Of a stretch of DNA of 64,000 nt, positions 36,552 to 46,508 are shown in pieces. The notes under the pieces were generated by a model. The model was not told the origin of the DNA. It saw only the letters and a program-made list of their open reading frames with translations, and did no database searches. The stretch comes from Sphingomonadaceae bacterium (GTDB taxonomy: Bacteria; Pseudomonadota; Alphaproteobacteria; Sphingomonadales; Sphingomonadaceae). The stretch covers positions 339,298 to 403,297 of the forward strand of contig JADZEQ010000001.1 in assembly GCA_020850455.1 (NCBI GenBank). The letters run 5' to 3'. The translations under genes and the position numbers were made by a program. Position 1 is the stretch's first letter, and every line of letters starts with the position of its first letter.

Positions 36552-39370
36552 CAGCCCCCCACCACATCGGCGCAGCGGCCGCACAAATCCCCGTCCGCCG
36601 TCACTTCAGCCAAATGGCGCCAGCAGCGGCCGCATTTATGATGGCTGGTACGTTCGACCCGCCAATCACCCACATGCACATTGGCCGAGATGAAGATCTC
36701 CGCCAGATCGATATCCCCTGCCGTATCGGGCAACCAGATTTCCGCCTCCAGGCTCGACCCGATGATTTTTTCGCGGCGCAGCGGCTCAACCCGCTCGCTG
36801 ACCATGCCGCGTGTTACACGCAAAGCGTCCCATTTTTCGGCCAAGCCATCATTGGTCCAACTGGCATCCAATTCCCTAAGTTCGCCCAGGTGGACACTGC
36901 CACGGTCGGGGAAACGGGTCGTCCACACTTCCTCTGCCGTGAAAACCAAGACCGGCGCAGCATAGCGGGTCAGCGCATGGAACAATATATCCAGCACGCT
37001 GCGATAGGCGCGGCGCTTGGCGCTGTCCGGTGCGTCGCAATAGAGGCAGTCCTTGCGGATATCGAAAAAGAAGGCCGACAAATCATCATTGCAGAAGTCC
37101 GTGAGCGCGCGGACATAGGTGTTGAAATCAAAATCGGCGATGGCCGTCCTGATCTTGCCGTCAAGCTGGCGCAGCAGGTGGAGGATATATTTTTCCAGAT
37201 CGGGCATGTCGGCAAAGTCGATGGCTTCGCTTTTCCAATCAAACCCATCGAGCGCACCGAGCAAGTAACGGAATGTATTGCGCAATTTGCGATATTGATC
37301 CGACACGCCTTTGAGGATTTCATCGCCAATGCGATGATCCTCTGTAAAATCGACGCTGAGCGCCCAGAGGCGGATGATGTCCGCACCGCTGGCTTCCATC
37401 ACCTTGATGGGGTCGATGGTGTTGCCGATACTCTTGGACATTTTCATGCCCTTGGCATCCATCGTAAAGCCGTGGGTCAGCACCGCGTCATAGGGCGCGC
37501 GCGCGCGCGTTGCGCAGCTTTGCAACAGGGAGGATTGGAACCAGCCGCGATGCTGGTCCGACCCCTCTAGATAAAGGTCGGCGGGCCAGCGCAATTCGGG
37601 CCATTTGCCGCTTTCGAGCGTGAAGACATGGGTGCAGCCCGAATCAAACCAGACGTCCAAAATATCGAAAATCTGTTCAAAATCGGCGGGGTCGCGTTCA
37701 TCGCCCAGAAAATAGGCGGCATTGGCCGCATCCCATGCATCGACACCTTCGGCACGCACCCGTTCGATAATCCGCGCATGGACCGCCGGGTCATTGAGAT
37801 ATTGGCCGGTGCGCCGGTCAACGAACAAGGTGATGGGAACGCCCCAAGCGCGCTGGCGCGACAGCACCCAGTCGGGCCGCCCCTCCACCATCGCGCCGAT
37901 GCGGTTACGCCCCTTTTCCGGCACCCAGCGCGTCTGGTCGATGGCGCGCATCGCCGCCTGGCGCAGGCTTTCACCATCGCCCTGCGCCGCGCGAATACCG
38001 GCTTCATCGGCGCAGCGCGGGACATTGCGGTCGATAATGCGATCCATCGGCACAAACCATTGCGGGGTGCAACGGTAAATCACCTTGGCCTTGGAACGCC
38101 AGCTATGCGGGTAGCTGTGCGTATAATCGGCGCTCGCCGCCAGCAGCGCGCCTGCTTCGCGCAAGTCGCTGCAAATCGGGCCGTCGGGCGCGTTGAATTT
38201 GGGGTTGATGACGCTGCCTTGCCCACCGAGCCAGCCCCAATCGGCGCGATATTTGCCATCCCCCTCCACCGCGAATTGCGGGTCCAGCCCGTGCGCCTTG
38301 CAGAGGTCAAAGTCATCCTCACCATGGTCGGGCGCCATATGGACAAGGCCGGTGCCGCTGTCGGTGGTGACGAAATCGCCGGGTAGAAAGGGCCGGGGCT
38401 TGGCAAAAAAACCACCCAAATGGTGCATCGGGTGGCGGGCGATGGTGCCGGCAAGGTCGGCGCCTTTGCCAGACCAAATAATTGTCCAGCCTTCGCCATC
38501 ACTATGCCAAGGGCTTTGGGCGGCACGGGCAATCGTGTCATCCAGCAACTCTTGCGCGACCACGAAGACCTTGTCGCGGGCGCGAACGCCGACATACGCA
38601 ACATCCGGCCCATAAGCGATCGCCTGATTGACCGGGATGGTCCACGGCGTGGTTGTCCAGATGACGGCATGCGCACCGATGAGTTCGGGGATGGGGCTGT
38701 CGGTAATCTCAAACGCCACATCGATCTGGGTGGAGGTGATATCGGCATATTCCACCTCCGCCTCTGCCAGCGCGGTTTTTTCAACCGGCGACCACATGAC
38801 GGGCTTTGCCCCGCGATAAAGCTGGCCGCTTTGCGCAAATTTCAGCAATTCGGCGACAATCGTCGCTTCACTATCAAAATCCATGGTGAGGTAGGGCTTG
38901 TCCCAATTGCCCAAAATGCCCAGCCGCTTGACCTGTTCGCGCTGCACATTCACCCAATGCTGGGCATAGGCACGGCATTCGGCGCGAAATTCCTTAACCG
39001 GCACCTCATCCTTGTTCAGCTTTTTCTTGCGATATTGTTCCTCCACCTTCCATTCGATGGGCAGGCCATGGCAATCCCAGCCGGGGACATAGGGCGCATC
39101 CTTGCCGAGCATGCTTTGGGTGCGGCACACCATATCCTTCAAAATATGATTGAGCGCATGGCCGATATGCATGTCGCCATTGGCATAGGGCGGCCCGTCG
39201 TGGAGGATGAATTTTTCGCGACCCGCGCGCGCCGCGCGCAACTGGGCATATAGGTCATCGGCCTGCCAGCGCGCCAAAATGCCCGGTTCCTTTTGCGGCA
39301 GCCCCGCCTTCATCGGAAAGTCGGTTTTGGGCAGAAAGACAGTGTCTCGATAATCGCGCTTTTCGGTCAT
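36551..39370 (-). CDS. ileS: Isoleucine-tRNA ligase
   Basis: Protein of 939 residues. The class I signatures are PYANGDMHIGHALNH near residue 60 and KMSKSIGNT in the catalytic core. The editing domain lies between them, with WTTTPWTIPVN. The C-terminal zinc module is present (CGRCWRH ... CGRC). This is the bacterial IleS type. It is transcribed downstream of ribF with a 64-bp gap, so it may have its own promoter, or it may share the purE operon. Confidence 0.97.
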   Translation of the reverse strand: MTEKRDYRDTVFLPKTDFPMKAGLPQKEPGILARWQADDLYAQLRAARAGREKFILHDGPPYANGDMHIGHALNHILKDMVCRTQSMLGKDAPYVPGWDCHGLPIEWKVEEQYRKKKLNKDEVPVKEFRAECRAYAQHWVNVQREQVKRLGILGNWDKPYLTMDFDSEATIVAELLKFAQSGQLYRGAKPVMWSPVEKTALAEAEVEYADITSTQIDVAFEITDSPIPELIGAHAVIWTTTPWTIPVNQAIAYGPDVAYVGVRARDKVFVVAQELLDDTIARAAQSPWHSDGEGWTIIWSGKGADLAGTIARHPMHHLGGFFAKPRPFLPGDFVTTDSGTGLVHMAPDHGEDDFDLCKAHGLDPQFAVEGDGKYRADWGWLGGQGSVINPKFNAPDGPICSDLREAGALLAASADYTHSYPHSWRSKAKVIYRCTPQWFVPMDRIIDRNVPRCADEAGIRAAQGDGESLRQAAMRAIDQTRWVPEKGRNRIGAMVEGRPDWVLSRQRAWGVPITLFVDRRTGQYLNDPAVHARIIERVRAEGVDAWDAANAAYFLGDERDPADFEQIFDILDVWFDSGCTHVFTLESGKWPELRWPADLYLEGSDQHRGWFQSSLLQSCATRARAPYDAVLTHGFTMDAKGMKMSKSIGNTIDPIKVMEASGADIIRLWALSVDFTEDHRIGDEILKGVSDQYRKLRNTFRYLLGALDGFDWKSEAIDFADMPDLEKYILHLLRQLDGKIRTAIADFDFNTYVRALTDFCNDDLSAFFFDIRKDCLYCDAPDSAKRRAYRSVLDILFHALTRYAAPVLVFTAEEVWTTRFPDRGSVHLGELRELDASWTNDGLAEKWDALRVTRGMVSERVEPLRREKIIGSSLEAEIWLPDTAGDIDLAEIFISANVHVGDWRVERTSHHKCGRCWRHLAEVTADGDLCGRCADVVGG

Positions 39371-39434
39371 GGCGGCGGCATTAGCGCAATGGCCGCAAAA
39401 AAGGAAAGCCGAGATTTAATGGAAAAGCTGCACG

Positions 39435-40382
39435 CTAAATATGGCTGGCCACCACCGCATCGGTCAGGACATAGCGCGCCCGGTCACAATCCGCCGCCAT
39501 TTGCGATTTCAATTGTTCAATATTGTTGAAACGCGCCTCATCTCGCAAATAGCTGTGCAAGGCGACTTCGACCGTTTCGCCGTAAAGATCGCCCGAGAAA
39601 CCCAGTAAATGCACTTCCAGTTTCTCGACCGGCGGCTCAAACTGTGGGCGCACCCCCAAATTGGCCGCACCGCGGATAATCCGGCCATCGGGCAGTTTGA
39701 CCGTCACCGCATAGACACCATAGCGCGGCCGCACATAGGTGGAGAGCGCAACATTGATCGTCGGAAAGCCTAGCGTCCGCCCGACCTTGTCGCCATGCTC
39801 CACCTCCCCCTCTATCGCAAAGGGACGGGTGAGGAGGAAGGCCGCTTCGCCGGGGTCGCCATCCACCAAGGCTTCACGAACACGCGATGATGAAACCGGC
39901 AAGCCGCGATTGACCACTGGTTCAACCGCAACATAGGCAAATTTTCCGGCATCCGCCGCCGCTTGCAACGTCTTTGCCGACCCACGTTTTTCGCGGCCAA
40001 AGCCAAAATCACTGCCGGTCGCAATGCCGCCCGCGCCAAAGCGTTCAACCAGCAATTGGTCGATAAAATCCTCTGCACTGGTCGCCGCCATGTCGGGGCC
40101 AAATTCAATCAGCAGCATCGCCGATGCCCCGGCAAGCGCGAATAATTTTTGACGTTGGTTGAGACTGGTCAGCCGAAATGGGCGTGCCGCCGGTTGAAAC
40201 AGATTGACCGGGTGCGGATCAAAGCTGGCGACGATCAGCGGTACCGCCATCTTGTCCGCCATCGCCTTTGCCGCGCCGACCACCGCCTGATGCCCGCTGT
40301 GAAATCCGTCAAAATTGCCCAGCGCAATCACCCCGCCGCGCAGCGCGTCGGGCATATTCTGGCTCGAATAAATGCGTTGCAT
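39435..40382 (-). CDS. ribF: Bifunctional riboflavin kinase / FAD synthetase
   Basis: Protein of 315 residues that turns riboflavin into FMN and then FAD. The N-terminal FAD synthetase domain has GNFDGFHSGH. The C-terminal kinase domain has GRTLGFPTINVAL and a late LGFSGDLYGE. The start at 40382 has a GGGG site 5 bases upstream and matches the usual length; the extra N-terminal sequence of the longer frame is not conserved. It lies 46 bp after the dipeptidase gene, in the purE operon. Confidence 0.95.
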   Translation of the reverse strand: MQRIYSSQNMPDALRGGVIALGNFDGFHSGHQAVVGAAKAMADKMAVPLIVASFDPHPVNLFQPAARPFRLTSLNQRQKLFALAGASAMLLIEFGPDMAATSAEDFIDQLLVERFGAGGIATGSDFGFGREKRGSAKTLQAAADAGKFAYVAVEPVVNRGLPVSSSRVREALVDGDPGEAAFLLTRPFAIEGEVEHGDKVGRTLGFPTINVALSTYVRPRYGVYAVTVKLPDGRIIRGAANLGVRPQFEPPVEKLEVHLLGFSGDLYGETVEVALHSYLRDEARFNNIEQLKSQMAADCDRARYVLTDAVVASHI

Positions 40383-40428
40383 GTTACCCCGTTCAACCGC
40401 AGCGGTTCGGCAGGCTTTGTAACGGCGA

Positions 40429-41592
40429 TTATCGCGCTGGCAATGCCGCGCGCAGCACGCGAATGACATTGCCGCCCATAATCTTGGCAATGTCTTCGTC
40501 GGTGAAACCCCCATCCATCAACGCTTGGGTGAGGAGGTTGAGATGCGCGCTGTCATAGCCGGTGGTCACCGCGCCATCAAAATCGCTGCCCAATGCAACA
40601 TGGTCGATCCCCACCAGATCGCGGACATGGCGCATCGCCCGCACGGTATAGACGGGGTCCGTGCCGCACACCGCGCCCGACCAGAGCCCAATGCCGATCA
40701 CGCCGCCCGTCCGTGCCACGCCGCGAATTTCATCATCGCTAAGGTTGCGATTTTCGCGGCAGGTCGCCTGCACCCCGCCATGGCTGAATACCACCGGCTT
40801 TGTCGCCATCGCCAAAATATCGGCGGTACAGGCATGGCTGCAATGCGCGATGTCGACAATCATGCCGCGCCGTTCCATTTCGCGCAGCACCCGGCGACCC
40901 AATGGGGTCAGGCCACGCTTTTGCCGCCCGTGCATCGACCCGGCGAGCGCATTGTCAAAAAAATGGGTGAAACCTGCCATCCGCACCCCGGCGCGATAGA
41001 GTGTATCGAGATTTTCAAAGCGTCCCTCGAGATTTTGCAGCCCCTCCACCGAAAAGAGCGCGCCCGTCACATCGCGCCCCGCCGCGCGGTCGGCCAATAG
41101 CCGGTCGAGGTCCGCGACGGTCAAAATCTGGCGCAACTGCCCATGGCTGAGTGCTGCAGCACCGCGCAATTTTTCCCCGTGCCAGAGCGTGCGGCCAAGT
41201 GGGGAAAACCAGCTCGACATGGGTTGACGCTGGAACATGGTGAGCAGCCACAAAATGTCGCTATCGTCATTGCTTTGATAATTTTGTCCCCATGGCGTTT
41301 GCGAGACGGAGGAGAGGATTTGCAGCGCGACATGCCCGTCACGCAGGCGCGGCAGATCAATCTGTCCCTGCTGGCTGCGGTCCAAAATATTGCGCTGCCA
41401 CAGCAAACTGTCACCGTGGAGGTCAGCGATGATGAGCCGTGCGTGGAGCGCCCGCGCTGCGGGCGTCGCTGTCTGCGACGTTCCGACCACCTTGTTCATC
41501 GACCTCTCGGCGATTCCGGGCAAAAAGATCAGCCCAAACAGCAGCAGGAGCAACAGGATAAACGCCGACCAGCCAAATATCCGTTTCACCAT
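40429..41592 (-). CDS. Membrane dipeptidase (M19, renal dipeptidase family)
   Basis: Zinc dipeptidase of 387 residues with an N-terminal signal anchor (FGWSAFILLLLLLFGLIFLPG), so it acts in the periplasm or on the membrane. Metal and active-site motifs are seen in DLHGDSL, GVQATCRENRNLSDDEI and HVALGSDFDGAV. These enzymes cleave Xaa-D/L-dipeptides, some with D-residues from peptidoglycan. It sits 5 bp after folA. Confidence 0.9.
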   Translation of the reverse strand: MVKRIFGWSAFILLLLLLFGLIFLPGIAERSMNKVVGTSQTATPAARALHARLIIADLHGDSLLWQRNILDRSQQGQIDLPRLRDGHVALQILSSVSQTPWGQNYQSNDDSDILWLLTMFQRQPMSSWFSPLGRTLWHGEKLRGAAALSHGQLRQILTVADLDRLLADRAAGRDVTGALFSVEGLQNLEGRFENLDTLYRAGVRMAGFTHFFDNALAGSMHGRQKRGLTPLGRRVLREMERRGMIVDIAHCSHACTADILAMATKPVVFSHGGVQATCRENRNLSDDEIRGVARTGGVIGIGLWSGAVCGTDPVYTVRAMRHVRDLVGIDHVALGSDFDGAVTTGYDSAHLNLLTQALMDGGFTDEDIAKIMGGNVIRVLRAALPAR

Positions 41593-41597
41593 GCGCC

Positions 41598-42101
41598 TTA
41601 CTCCCCCGTGTCGGTCCGCCGCAAATAGGTAACAAAATCAAATGCCGGCCGCCCATCCTCCGCCCCATGCGGATCGCGCGCCACTTCGCGCCAGACGTCA
41701 GGGTCGGGTGCATCGATGCGCACATCCCCTTCGGGCGATACATGCACCTCGGTCAGTTCGATGCGGTCGGCAAGCGGCAGCGCTTGTGCATAAACATCCC
41801 CCCCGCCGATGACGCAGACATGCGGCGCATTGGCGCGTTGCAGCGCCTCTGCCAGCGACGCGGCGCGCTCCGCCCCTTCGGCTTCCCAATCTGCATTGCG
41901 GGTGATGACGATATGGCGTCGCCCCTCCAGCAAGCCGGGAAGCGAATCGAAGGTGCGCCGCCCCATGATCATCGGGCGGCCCATGGTAATTTGTTTGAAG
42001 TGGCGCAGATCGTCGGGCAATTTCCACGGCAAGCGGCCATCGCGACCAATGACACCATTATCGGCCCGTGCGATGACGATGATGACTTCGGGGTGGTTCA
42101 T
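41598..42101 (-). CDS. folA: Dihydrofolate reductase
   Basis: Protein of 167 residues. The NADPH and substrate site residues are visible in VIARADNGVIGRDGRLPWKLPDDLRHFK, with Trp and Asp in the expected places, and PMIMGRRTFDSLPG and VIGGGDVYAQAL follow. Length is normal. The start at 42101 overlaps the purK stop as ATGA. Confidence 0.95.
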   Translation of the reverse strand: MNHPEVIIVIARADNGVIGRDGRLPWKLPDDLRHFKQITMGRPMIMGRRTFDSLPGLLEGRRHIVITRNADWEAEGAERAASLAEALQRANAPHVCVIGGGDVYAQALPLADRIELTEVHVSPEGDVRIDAPDPDVWREVARDPHGAEDGRPAFDFVTYLRRTDTGE

Positions 42102-43177
42102 GCCGCCTCCACCCGCGTCACATGGCCCATTTTGCGCCCGACGCGCGGCGCACCCTTGCCATAGAGGTGGAGGTGCGCGCCCGCCCGCCCCAGCCATGCC
42201 GCCCAATCATCGGCATCTGGGCCAATCAGATTGTCCATCGTAACCGCCCTGCCGGTCAACGCTGTCGAACCCAGCGGCAGACCGCAAATCGCGCGGATAT
42301 GATTTTCAAACTGGCTGGTCACCGCACCTTCGATTGTCCAATGGCCGCTGTTGTGGACGCGCGGGGCGAGTTCGTTGAACAGCGGCCCGTCGGCGGTCGC
42401 AAAAAATTCGCAGGCCATGACGCCCACATAATCGAGCGCGGTTGCCAGACGCTGCGCATGCTGCTGCGCCGTGGCGATCTGGTCGGCCATGGCGCGCGGC
42501 GCAGGGACGATCGATTGCCGTAATATCCCATCGACATGGCGATTTTCCGGGGCATCCCAAAAACGCACCTCCCCATCCTGCCCGCGCACCAGCAGGATCG
42601 AAAATTCGCCGCTAAAGTCGATCTTTTTTTCCAGCACCGCACGACCATTGCCAATCGCTGCCCATGCCGCAGCCGCACCGTCCCGACTGTCAACCCGCGC
42701 CTGCCCCTTGCCATCATAACCATCGCGCGCGGTTTTAAGGATGGCGGGCGTGCCGATGTCGGCAACCGCTGCGGCGAGTGCTGCGGTGGAGCGTATTTCC
42801 GCCCATGGGGCGAGCGGCACGCCACAGTCGGCGGCAAATTTCTTTTCCTCTACTCTGTCCTGCGCCACGGCGAGCGCGTTCACCGGCGGAAAGAGCGGGC
42901 GATGTTCGGCAAGGAAGCGCATCGTGTCCACGGGCACATTTTCAAATTCAAAGCTGATGACATCCACCTGCCCCGCAAAGCCGCCAAGCGCGCGCATATC
43001 ATCATAAGCGGCGTGGGTTATGTGCTGCGCGGTGGCCGCGGCAACCGCGTCCCCCTCCGGCGCGAAAATATGCGTGACATAGCCCAATTGCGCCGCAGCA
43101 ACGCCCAACATGCGGCCCAATTGTCCGCCGCCCACAATGCCTATGGTTGCGCCGGGGGCCAGCATCTTGTCGGTCAT
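42098..43177 (-). CDS. purK: 5-(carboxyamino)imidazole ribonucleotide synthase
   Basis: ATP-grasp enzyme of 359 residues that makes N5-CAIR from AIR, ATP and bicarbonate in purine synthesis. It starts with [11 protein letters not shown] and carries the ATP-grasp lysine and acid positions ([14 protein letters not shown]) and the late [13 protein letters not shown], typical of PurK. It overlaps purE upstream and folA downstream by 4 bp each. Confidence 0.96.
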   Translation of the reverse strand: MTDKMLAPGATIGIVGGGQLGRMLGVAAAQLGYVTHIFAPEGDAVAAATAQHITHAAYDDMRALGGFAGQVDVISFEFENVPVDTMRFLAEHRPLFPPVNALAVAQDRVEEKKFAADCGVPLAPWAEIRSTAALAAAVADIGTPAILKTARDGYDGKGQARVDSRDGAAAAWAAIGNGRAVLEKKIDFSGEFSILLVRGQDGEVRFWDAPENRHVDGILRQSIVPAPRAMADQIATAQQHAQRLATALDYVGVMACEFFATADGPLFNELAPRVHNSGHWTIEGAVTSQFENHIRAICGLPLGSTALTGRAVTMDNLIGPDADDWAAWLGRAGAHLHLYGKGAPRVGRKMGHVTRVEAA

Positions 43178-43656
43178 GTCGCCGGATGCTCCGCCACTGC
43201 GGCGCTGTTGGCGGCACGCCATGCGTCCAATCGTTCGGCGAGCGCTGCATCCTCAATCGCCAGAATCGATGCGGCAAAAAGCGCGGCATTAACCGCACCC
43301 GCCCGCCCAATTGCCAGCGTGCCCACCGGCACGCCAGCGGGCATTTGCACGATCGACAGCAGACTATCCATGCCGGACAGCGCGGCGCTTTGCACCGGCA
43401 CGCCCAGCACCGGCAGGCTGGTCATGGAAGCCGCCATGCCGGGCAGATGTGCCGCGCCGCCAGCGCCGGCGATAATCACGGCATAGCCCGCCGCCTTTGC
43501 CCCCTTGGCAAAGCTGTAAAGACGTTCGGGCGTGCGGTGGGCGGAAATGATATGCGCCTTTGCCCTGATTTGGAGCGCGGCCAATATATCCATGGCATGG
43601 CGCATTGTTTCCCAGTCGGACTGGCTGCCCATAATCACCGCAACCGGCGTTTGCAT
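43174..43656 (-). CDS. purE: 5-(carboxyamino)imidazole ribonucleotide mutase
   Basis: Protein of 160 residues that rearranges N5-CAIR to CAIR; it forms the usual PurE/PurK pair with the next gene. The signatures are [18 protein letters not shown] and a glycine-rich [12 protein letters not shown]. It is the first gene of the operon, with a promoter-like sequence about 50 bp upstream, and its ATG follows a GGGG site by 10 bases. Confidence 0.96.
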   Translation of the reverse strand: MQTPVAVIMGSQSDWETMRHAMDILAALQIRAKAHIISAHRTPERLYSFAKGAKAAGYAVIIAGAGGAAHLPGMAASMTSLPVLGVPVQSAALSGMDSLLSIVQMPAGVPVGTLAIGRAGAVNAALFAASILAIEDAALAERLDAWRAANSAAVAEHPAT

Positions 43657-43704
43657 GTCATTTGCCCCAATTTTCGTGCCCGCAATGGCGGTATCTGCCC
43701 ATGT

Positions 43705-43733
43705 CGGATAGCGAGGCTGTGGCCTTTCAGCAA
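43705..43733 (-). promoter_or_regulatory. Putative promoter of the purE operon
   Basis: On the minus strand TTGCTG (43733-43728), a 17-base spacer and TATCCG (43710-43705) point at purE. The -35 element is only partly consensus. Confidence 0.35.
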
Positions 43734-43849
43734 TCGCCAACCGCTACGCTGCCAAAATGATGGTAACTGCTACTATGTGTTAAGGGTTTGTGCGCTATGC
43801 CCCTTGCGCCGCACGTGCAAAGCGCGCGGCACTTGAGGCTGGAGGTTGG

Positions 43850-44461
43850 ATGAAACAGACGCCGATATTGGTGGACGATAATGTCGTCGCCACCTCTTTG
43901 ACAGAGGCGGAGCTGGCAACGCTGCGCGTTGAAATCACCCGATTGCAGCGCGAAAACCGCGCGCTGTCCATCGCCTTGGCCGAAATGGAACGGGTGGCGC
44001 AGCGCGATATGCTGACCCCCCTGTTCAACCGTCGCTATTTCCTGTCCGCCCTGCACCAGCGGCTAGCCAATGCTGACCGCGATGGCGGGCGCACCGCGCT
44101 CATCTATGTTGATGTCGATGGCCTGAAACGGATCAACGACAGCCATGGGCATGGCGCGGGCGACCTCGCGCTGATCGAAGTGGCAGCGCGGCTGATGGAA
44201 AGCGCCCGGCGCGGCGATGTTGTCGCGCGCATCGGCGGCGATGAATTTGGTATGCTGATCGACAATATTGGCGCGGGCGAAGCGCGGGCACTGATCCGCC
44301 ATATGCGCGCCGCCATCGTCAGCGAGCCGCTCGAACTAGATGAGGGCGATGTGCAATTGTCGGCGGCTTTTGGGCTTACCATGCTCGAAGCCGGACGCAC
44401 GGCAGAGGATGTCATCGGCAGCGCGGATGCCGATATGTATCGTTCCAAACGCGATCATTGA
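43850..44461 (+). CDS. GGDEF diguanylate cyclase, soluble, no sensor domain
   Basis: Protein of 203 residues. A short helical, probably coiled-coil N terminus (LTEAELATLRVEITRLQRENRALSIALAEMERVA) is followed by a complete GGDEF domain with the active-site GGDEF and DPLTxLxNRR-type entry (DMLTPLFNRRYF). An inhibitory I-site RxxD (RRGD) sits at the correct distance upstream of GGDEF, so product inhibition is likely. It should make c-di-GMP from GTP. The start at 43850 has a GGAGG site. No signal-input domain is visible, so control would come from dimerisation or a partner. Confidence 0.9.
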   Translation: MKQTPILVDDNVVATSLTEAELATLRVEITRLQRENRALSIALAEMERVAQRDMLTPLFNRRYFLSALHQRLANADRDGGRTALIYVDVDGLKRINDSHGHGAGDLALIEVAARLMESARRGDVVARIGGDEFGMLIDNIGAGEARALIRHMRAAIVSEPLELDEGDVQLSAAFGLTMLEAGRTAEDVIGSADADMYRSKRDH

Positions 44462-44465
44462 TGTG

Positions 44466-44511
44466 GGGGCGGACAAATAGCCCGCCCCAACCCAATTTCC
44501 CAACCCAATTT
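44466..44511. repeat. Hairpin and 13-bp perfect tandem repeat between GGDEF and pal genes
   Basis: GGGGCGG (44466-44472) and CCGCCCC (44482-44488) can form a 7-bp stem without a T-run. CCCAACCCAATTT occurs at 44486-44498 and is repeated exactly at 44499-44511, just before the pal stop. The region lies between convergent genes and may act as a weak terminator. Confidence 0.7.
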
Positions 44512-44517
44512 GCTGTC

Positions 44518-45033
44518 TTATTGGACGGTCACTGTCACGGCGCGGCGGTTCTGCGCCCAAGCGCTTTCGTCCGAACCCAATGCCACGGGCCGTTCCTTGC
44601 CATAGGATATGACGTTGAGGCGCGCGCCATCAACCCCCAGTGAAATCAGGAAATTGCGCGCGGCATTGGCGCGCCGTTCACCCAGCGCGATATTATATTC
44701 GCGCGTACCGCGTTCGTCGGCATGCCCCTCCACCGTCGCGCGGACATTGGGGTAACGGCGCAGCCATTCGGCTTGGCTGGTCAGCGCGGCGCGGTCAATA
44801 TCGTCAATATTATAGCGGTCGGTATCGAAATAAATGACGTCGCTCGACACCGAACGCACAAAATCGGCCTGACTGCCCGGTACCACGGCGTTGGCGACCC
44901 CACCCGTATTGGCGTTGGCGTCATAACCGCTGTCAGCCACCGGGGGCAGTTCGGCCGGTGCGCGCCGTCCGGCGCAGCCGCTGACCGCTAAAATGGTAAA
45001 GGCCATCAACATGGCTTTGGCGGTGGTGCGCAT
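44518..45033 (-). CDS. pal: Peptidoglycan-associated lipoprotein
   Basis: Outer-membrane lipoprotein of 171 residues that ties the envelope to peptidoglycan. The lipobox ILAVSGCAG gives a lipidated Cys near residue 20; an OmpA-like domain follows with YFDTDRYNID, VEGHADERGTREYN and a late ISYGKERPVALG. The start at 45033 has an AAGGAGA site. Last gene of the tol-pal operon. Confidence 0.96.
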   Translation of the reverse strand: MRTTAKAMLMAFTILAVSGCAGRRAPAELPPVADSGYDANANTGGVANAVVPGSQADFVRSVSSDVIYFDTDRYNIDDIDRAALTSQAEWLRRYPNVRATVEGHADERGTREYNIALGERRANAARNFLISLGVDGARLNVISYGKERPVALGSDESAWAQNRRAVTVTVQ

Positions 45034-45089
45034 GACTATCTCCTTCTTCTGTCTCACGCTCAATTGGGCATCATCGCCCCTTTGTGTCC

Positions 45090-46508
45090 TTAAGGCAATA
45101 TCGGGCCCCACGCGGGGTCGCTACCATCCACAGGCGTCGGGATGCGGCGCAGATTAACCCCGGTCAGATCGACCTGAAAAATCTGGCTGCGCCCGTTGCG
45201 CCCCTGCGTTGTACGGAAAAACTGGATGAGGCGGCCATTGGGTGCCCACGTGGGTGCTTCATCCTGCCAATCATCGGTGAGCAAGCGTTCGCCCCCGCCG
45301 CTCGGCGTCATCACCCCGATGCGGAAATTGCCCGATATGCGGGTAAAGGCGATGAGGTCGCCACGCGGGCTCCATTCAGGTGTCGCATAACGGCCCCCGC
45401 CAAAGCTGATGCGCTGCTGGCTCGACCCATCGGCGTTCATCACATAGATTTGCTGACCGCCCGAACGGTCGCTTTCAAAAACAATCCGCGTTCCATCGGG
45501 CGAAAAACTGCCGCCAACATCAATCCCCGGATTGTCGGTGAGGCGGCGCGGCGTCCCCCCTTCGATCGGGATACGGTAAATATCGGTATTGCCAGCCACC
45601 GACATGGAAAAGAGCAGGAAACGCCCATCGGGTGACCAGCGCGGTGCAAAGGTCGGGTTGCTGCTTTCATATACCGCGCGCTGGCTCGCCGCCTCTACAT
45701 CATAAACATAGACGCGCACCCGGTCGCCCAGATAGCTGACATAGGCAATGTAGCGGTAATCGGGCGAATAGCGCGGCGTGATGGCGAGTGACTGGCCGGT
45801 GGTGATAAAGCGATGGTTCGCGCCGTCCGAATCCATAATCGCCAACCGCTTTATGCGCGCATCCTTTGGCCCGGTTTCGGCGATATAGGCGATGCGGCTG
45901 TCGAAAAATGGCGCTTCGCCCGACAGGCGCGAATAAATGGCATCGGCGCAGCGGTGCGCCGCGCGCCGCCAATCGCGCGGCTGGACGACAAAGCCGTTGC
46001 GCGCCAATTCGCTGCCCAACGCCATGTCGTAAAGGTAACAGCCGACGGTCAAATTGCCCGCCGCATCCGCGCGCACAAAACCTTGCACCAAGGATTCAGC
46101 GCCGGTGGGCCGCCAACTGTCGAACTGCGGCGCGGTAACCTCACCCATCGGTACCAGCCGCAAACCGCCCGGGCCGAGCGGCGCGTAGAGGCCGGATCGC
46201 TCCAGATCCGCCGAAATAACATCGGCTATCTGGATGCCCAGCGCACTGGTATTTCCGGCAGGCGTTGCCACCGCATCGGGGGTGGCAAAGCCGGTAATGA
46301 CGATGGACGTGCGCGCCTGCGCACCCAAATCCCCGGTCACGGTTTCGCGCGGCGGCGTGGCTGGCGTCGCTGGCGTCGGACTTGGTGCAGGCGTCGTGGC
46401 GGCAGGCCTCGCGGCGGTTTGGGGCGCGGTTTGCGCCATCAGCGCGCCCCCCCCCATGCCAAGGGCGGTAAGGGCGACGAGCGCGCATCTGTAGGTCAGT
46501 TTTTGCAT
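45090..46508 (-). CDS. tolB: Tol-Pal system protein TolB
   Basis: Periplasmic protein of 472 residues. A signal peptide precedes the N-terminal domain and a six-bladed beta-propeller with repeated SPDG and W-SPDGR turns (FSPDGTRIVFESDRSGG, WSPRGDLIAFTR). It interacts with Pal and TolA. The linker after the signal peptide is Pro/Thr-rich (TTPAPSPTPATPATP). It lies directly after tolA with no gap. Confidence 0.95.
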   Translation of the reverse strand: MQKLTYRCALVALTALGMGGGALMAQTAPQTAARPAATTPAPSPTPATPATPPRETVTGDLGAQARTSIVITGFATPDAVATPAGNTSALGIQIADVISADLERSGLYAPLGPGGLRLVPMGEVTAPQFDSWRPTGAESLVQGFVRADAAGNLTVGCYLYDMALGSELARNGFVVQPRDWRRAAHRCADAIYSRLSGEAPFFDSRIAYIAETGPKDARIKRLAIMDSDGANHRFITTGQSLAITPRYSPDYRYIAYVSYLGDRVRVYVYDVEAASQRAVYESSNPTFAPRWSPDGRFLLFSMSVAGNTDIYRIPIEGGTPRRLTDNPGIDVGGSFSPDGTRIVFESDRSGGQQIYVMNADGSSQQRISFGGGRYATPEWSPRGDLIAFTRISGNFRIGVMTPSGGGERLLTDDWQDEAPTWAPNGRLIQFFRTTQGRNGRSQIFQVDLTGVNLRRIPTPVDGSDPAWGPILP

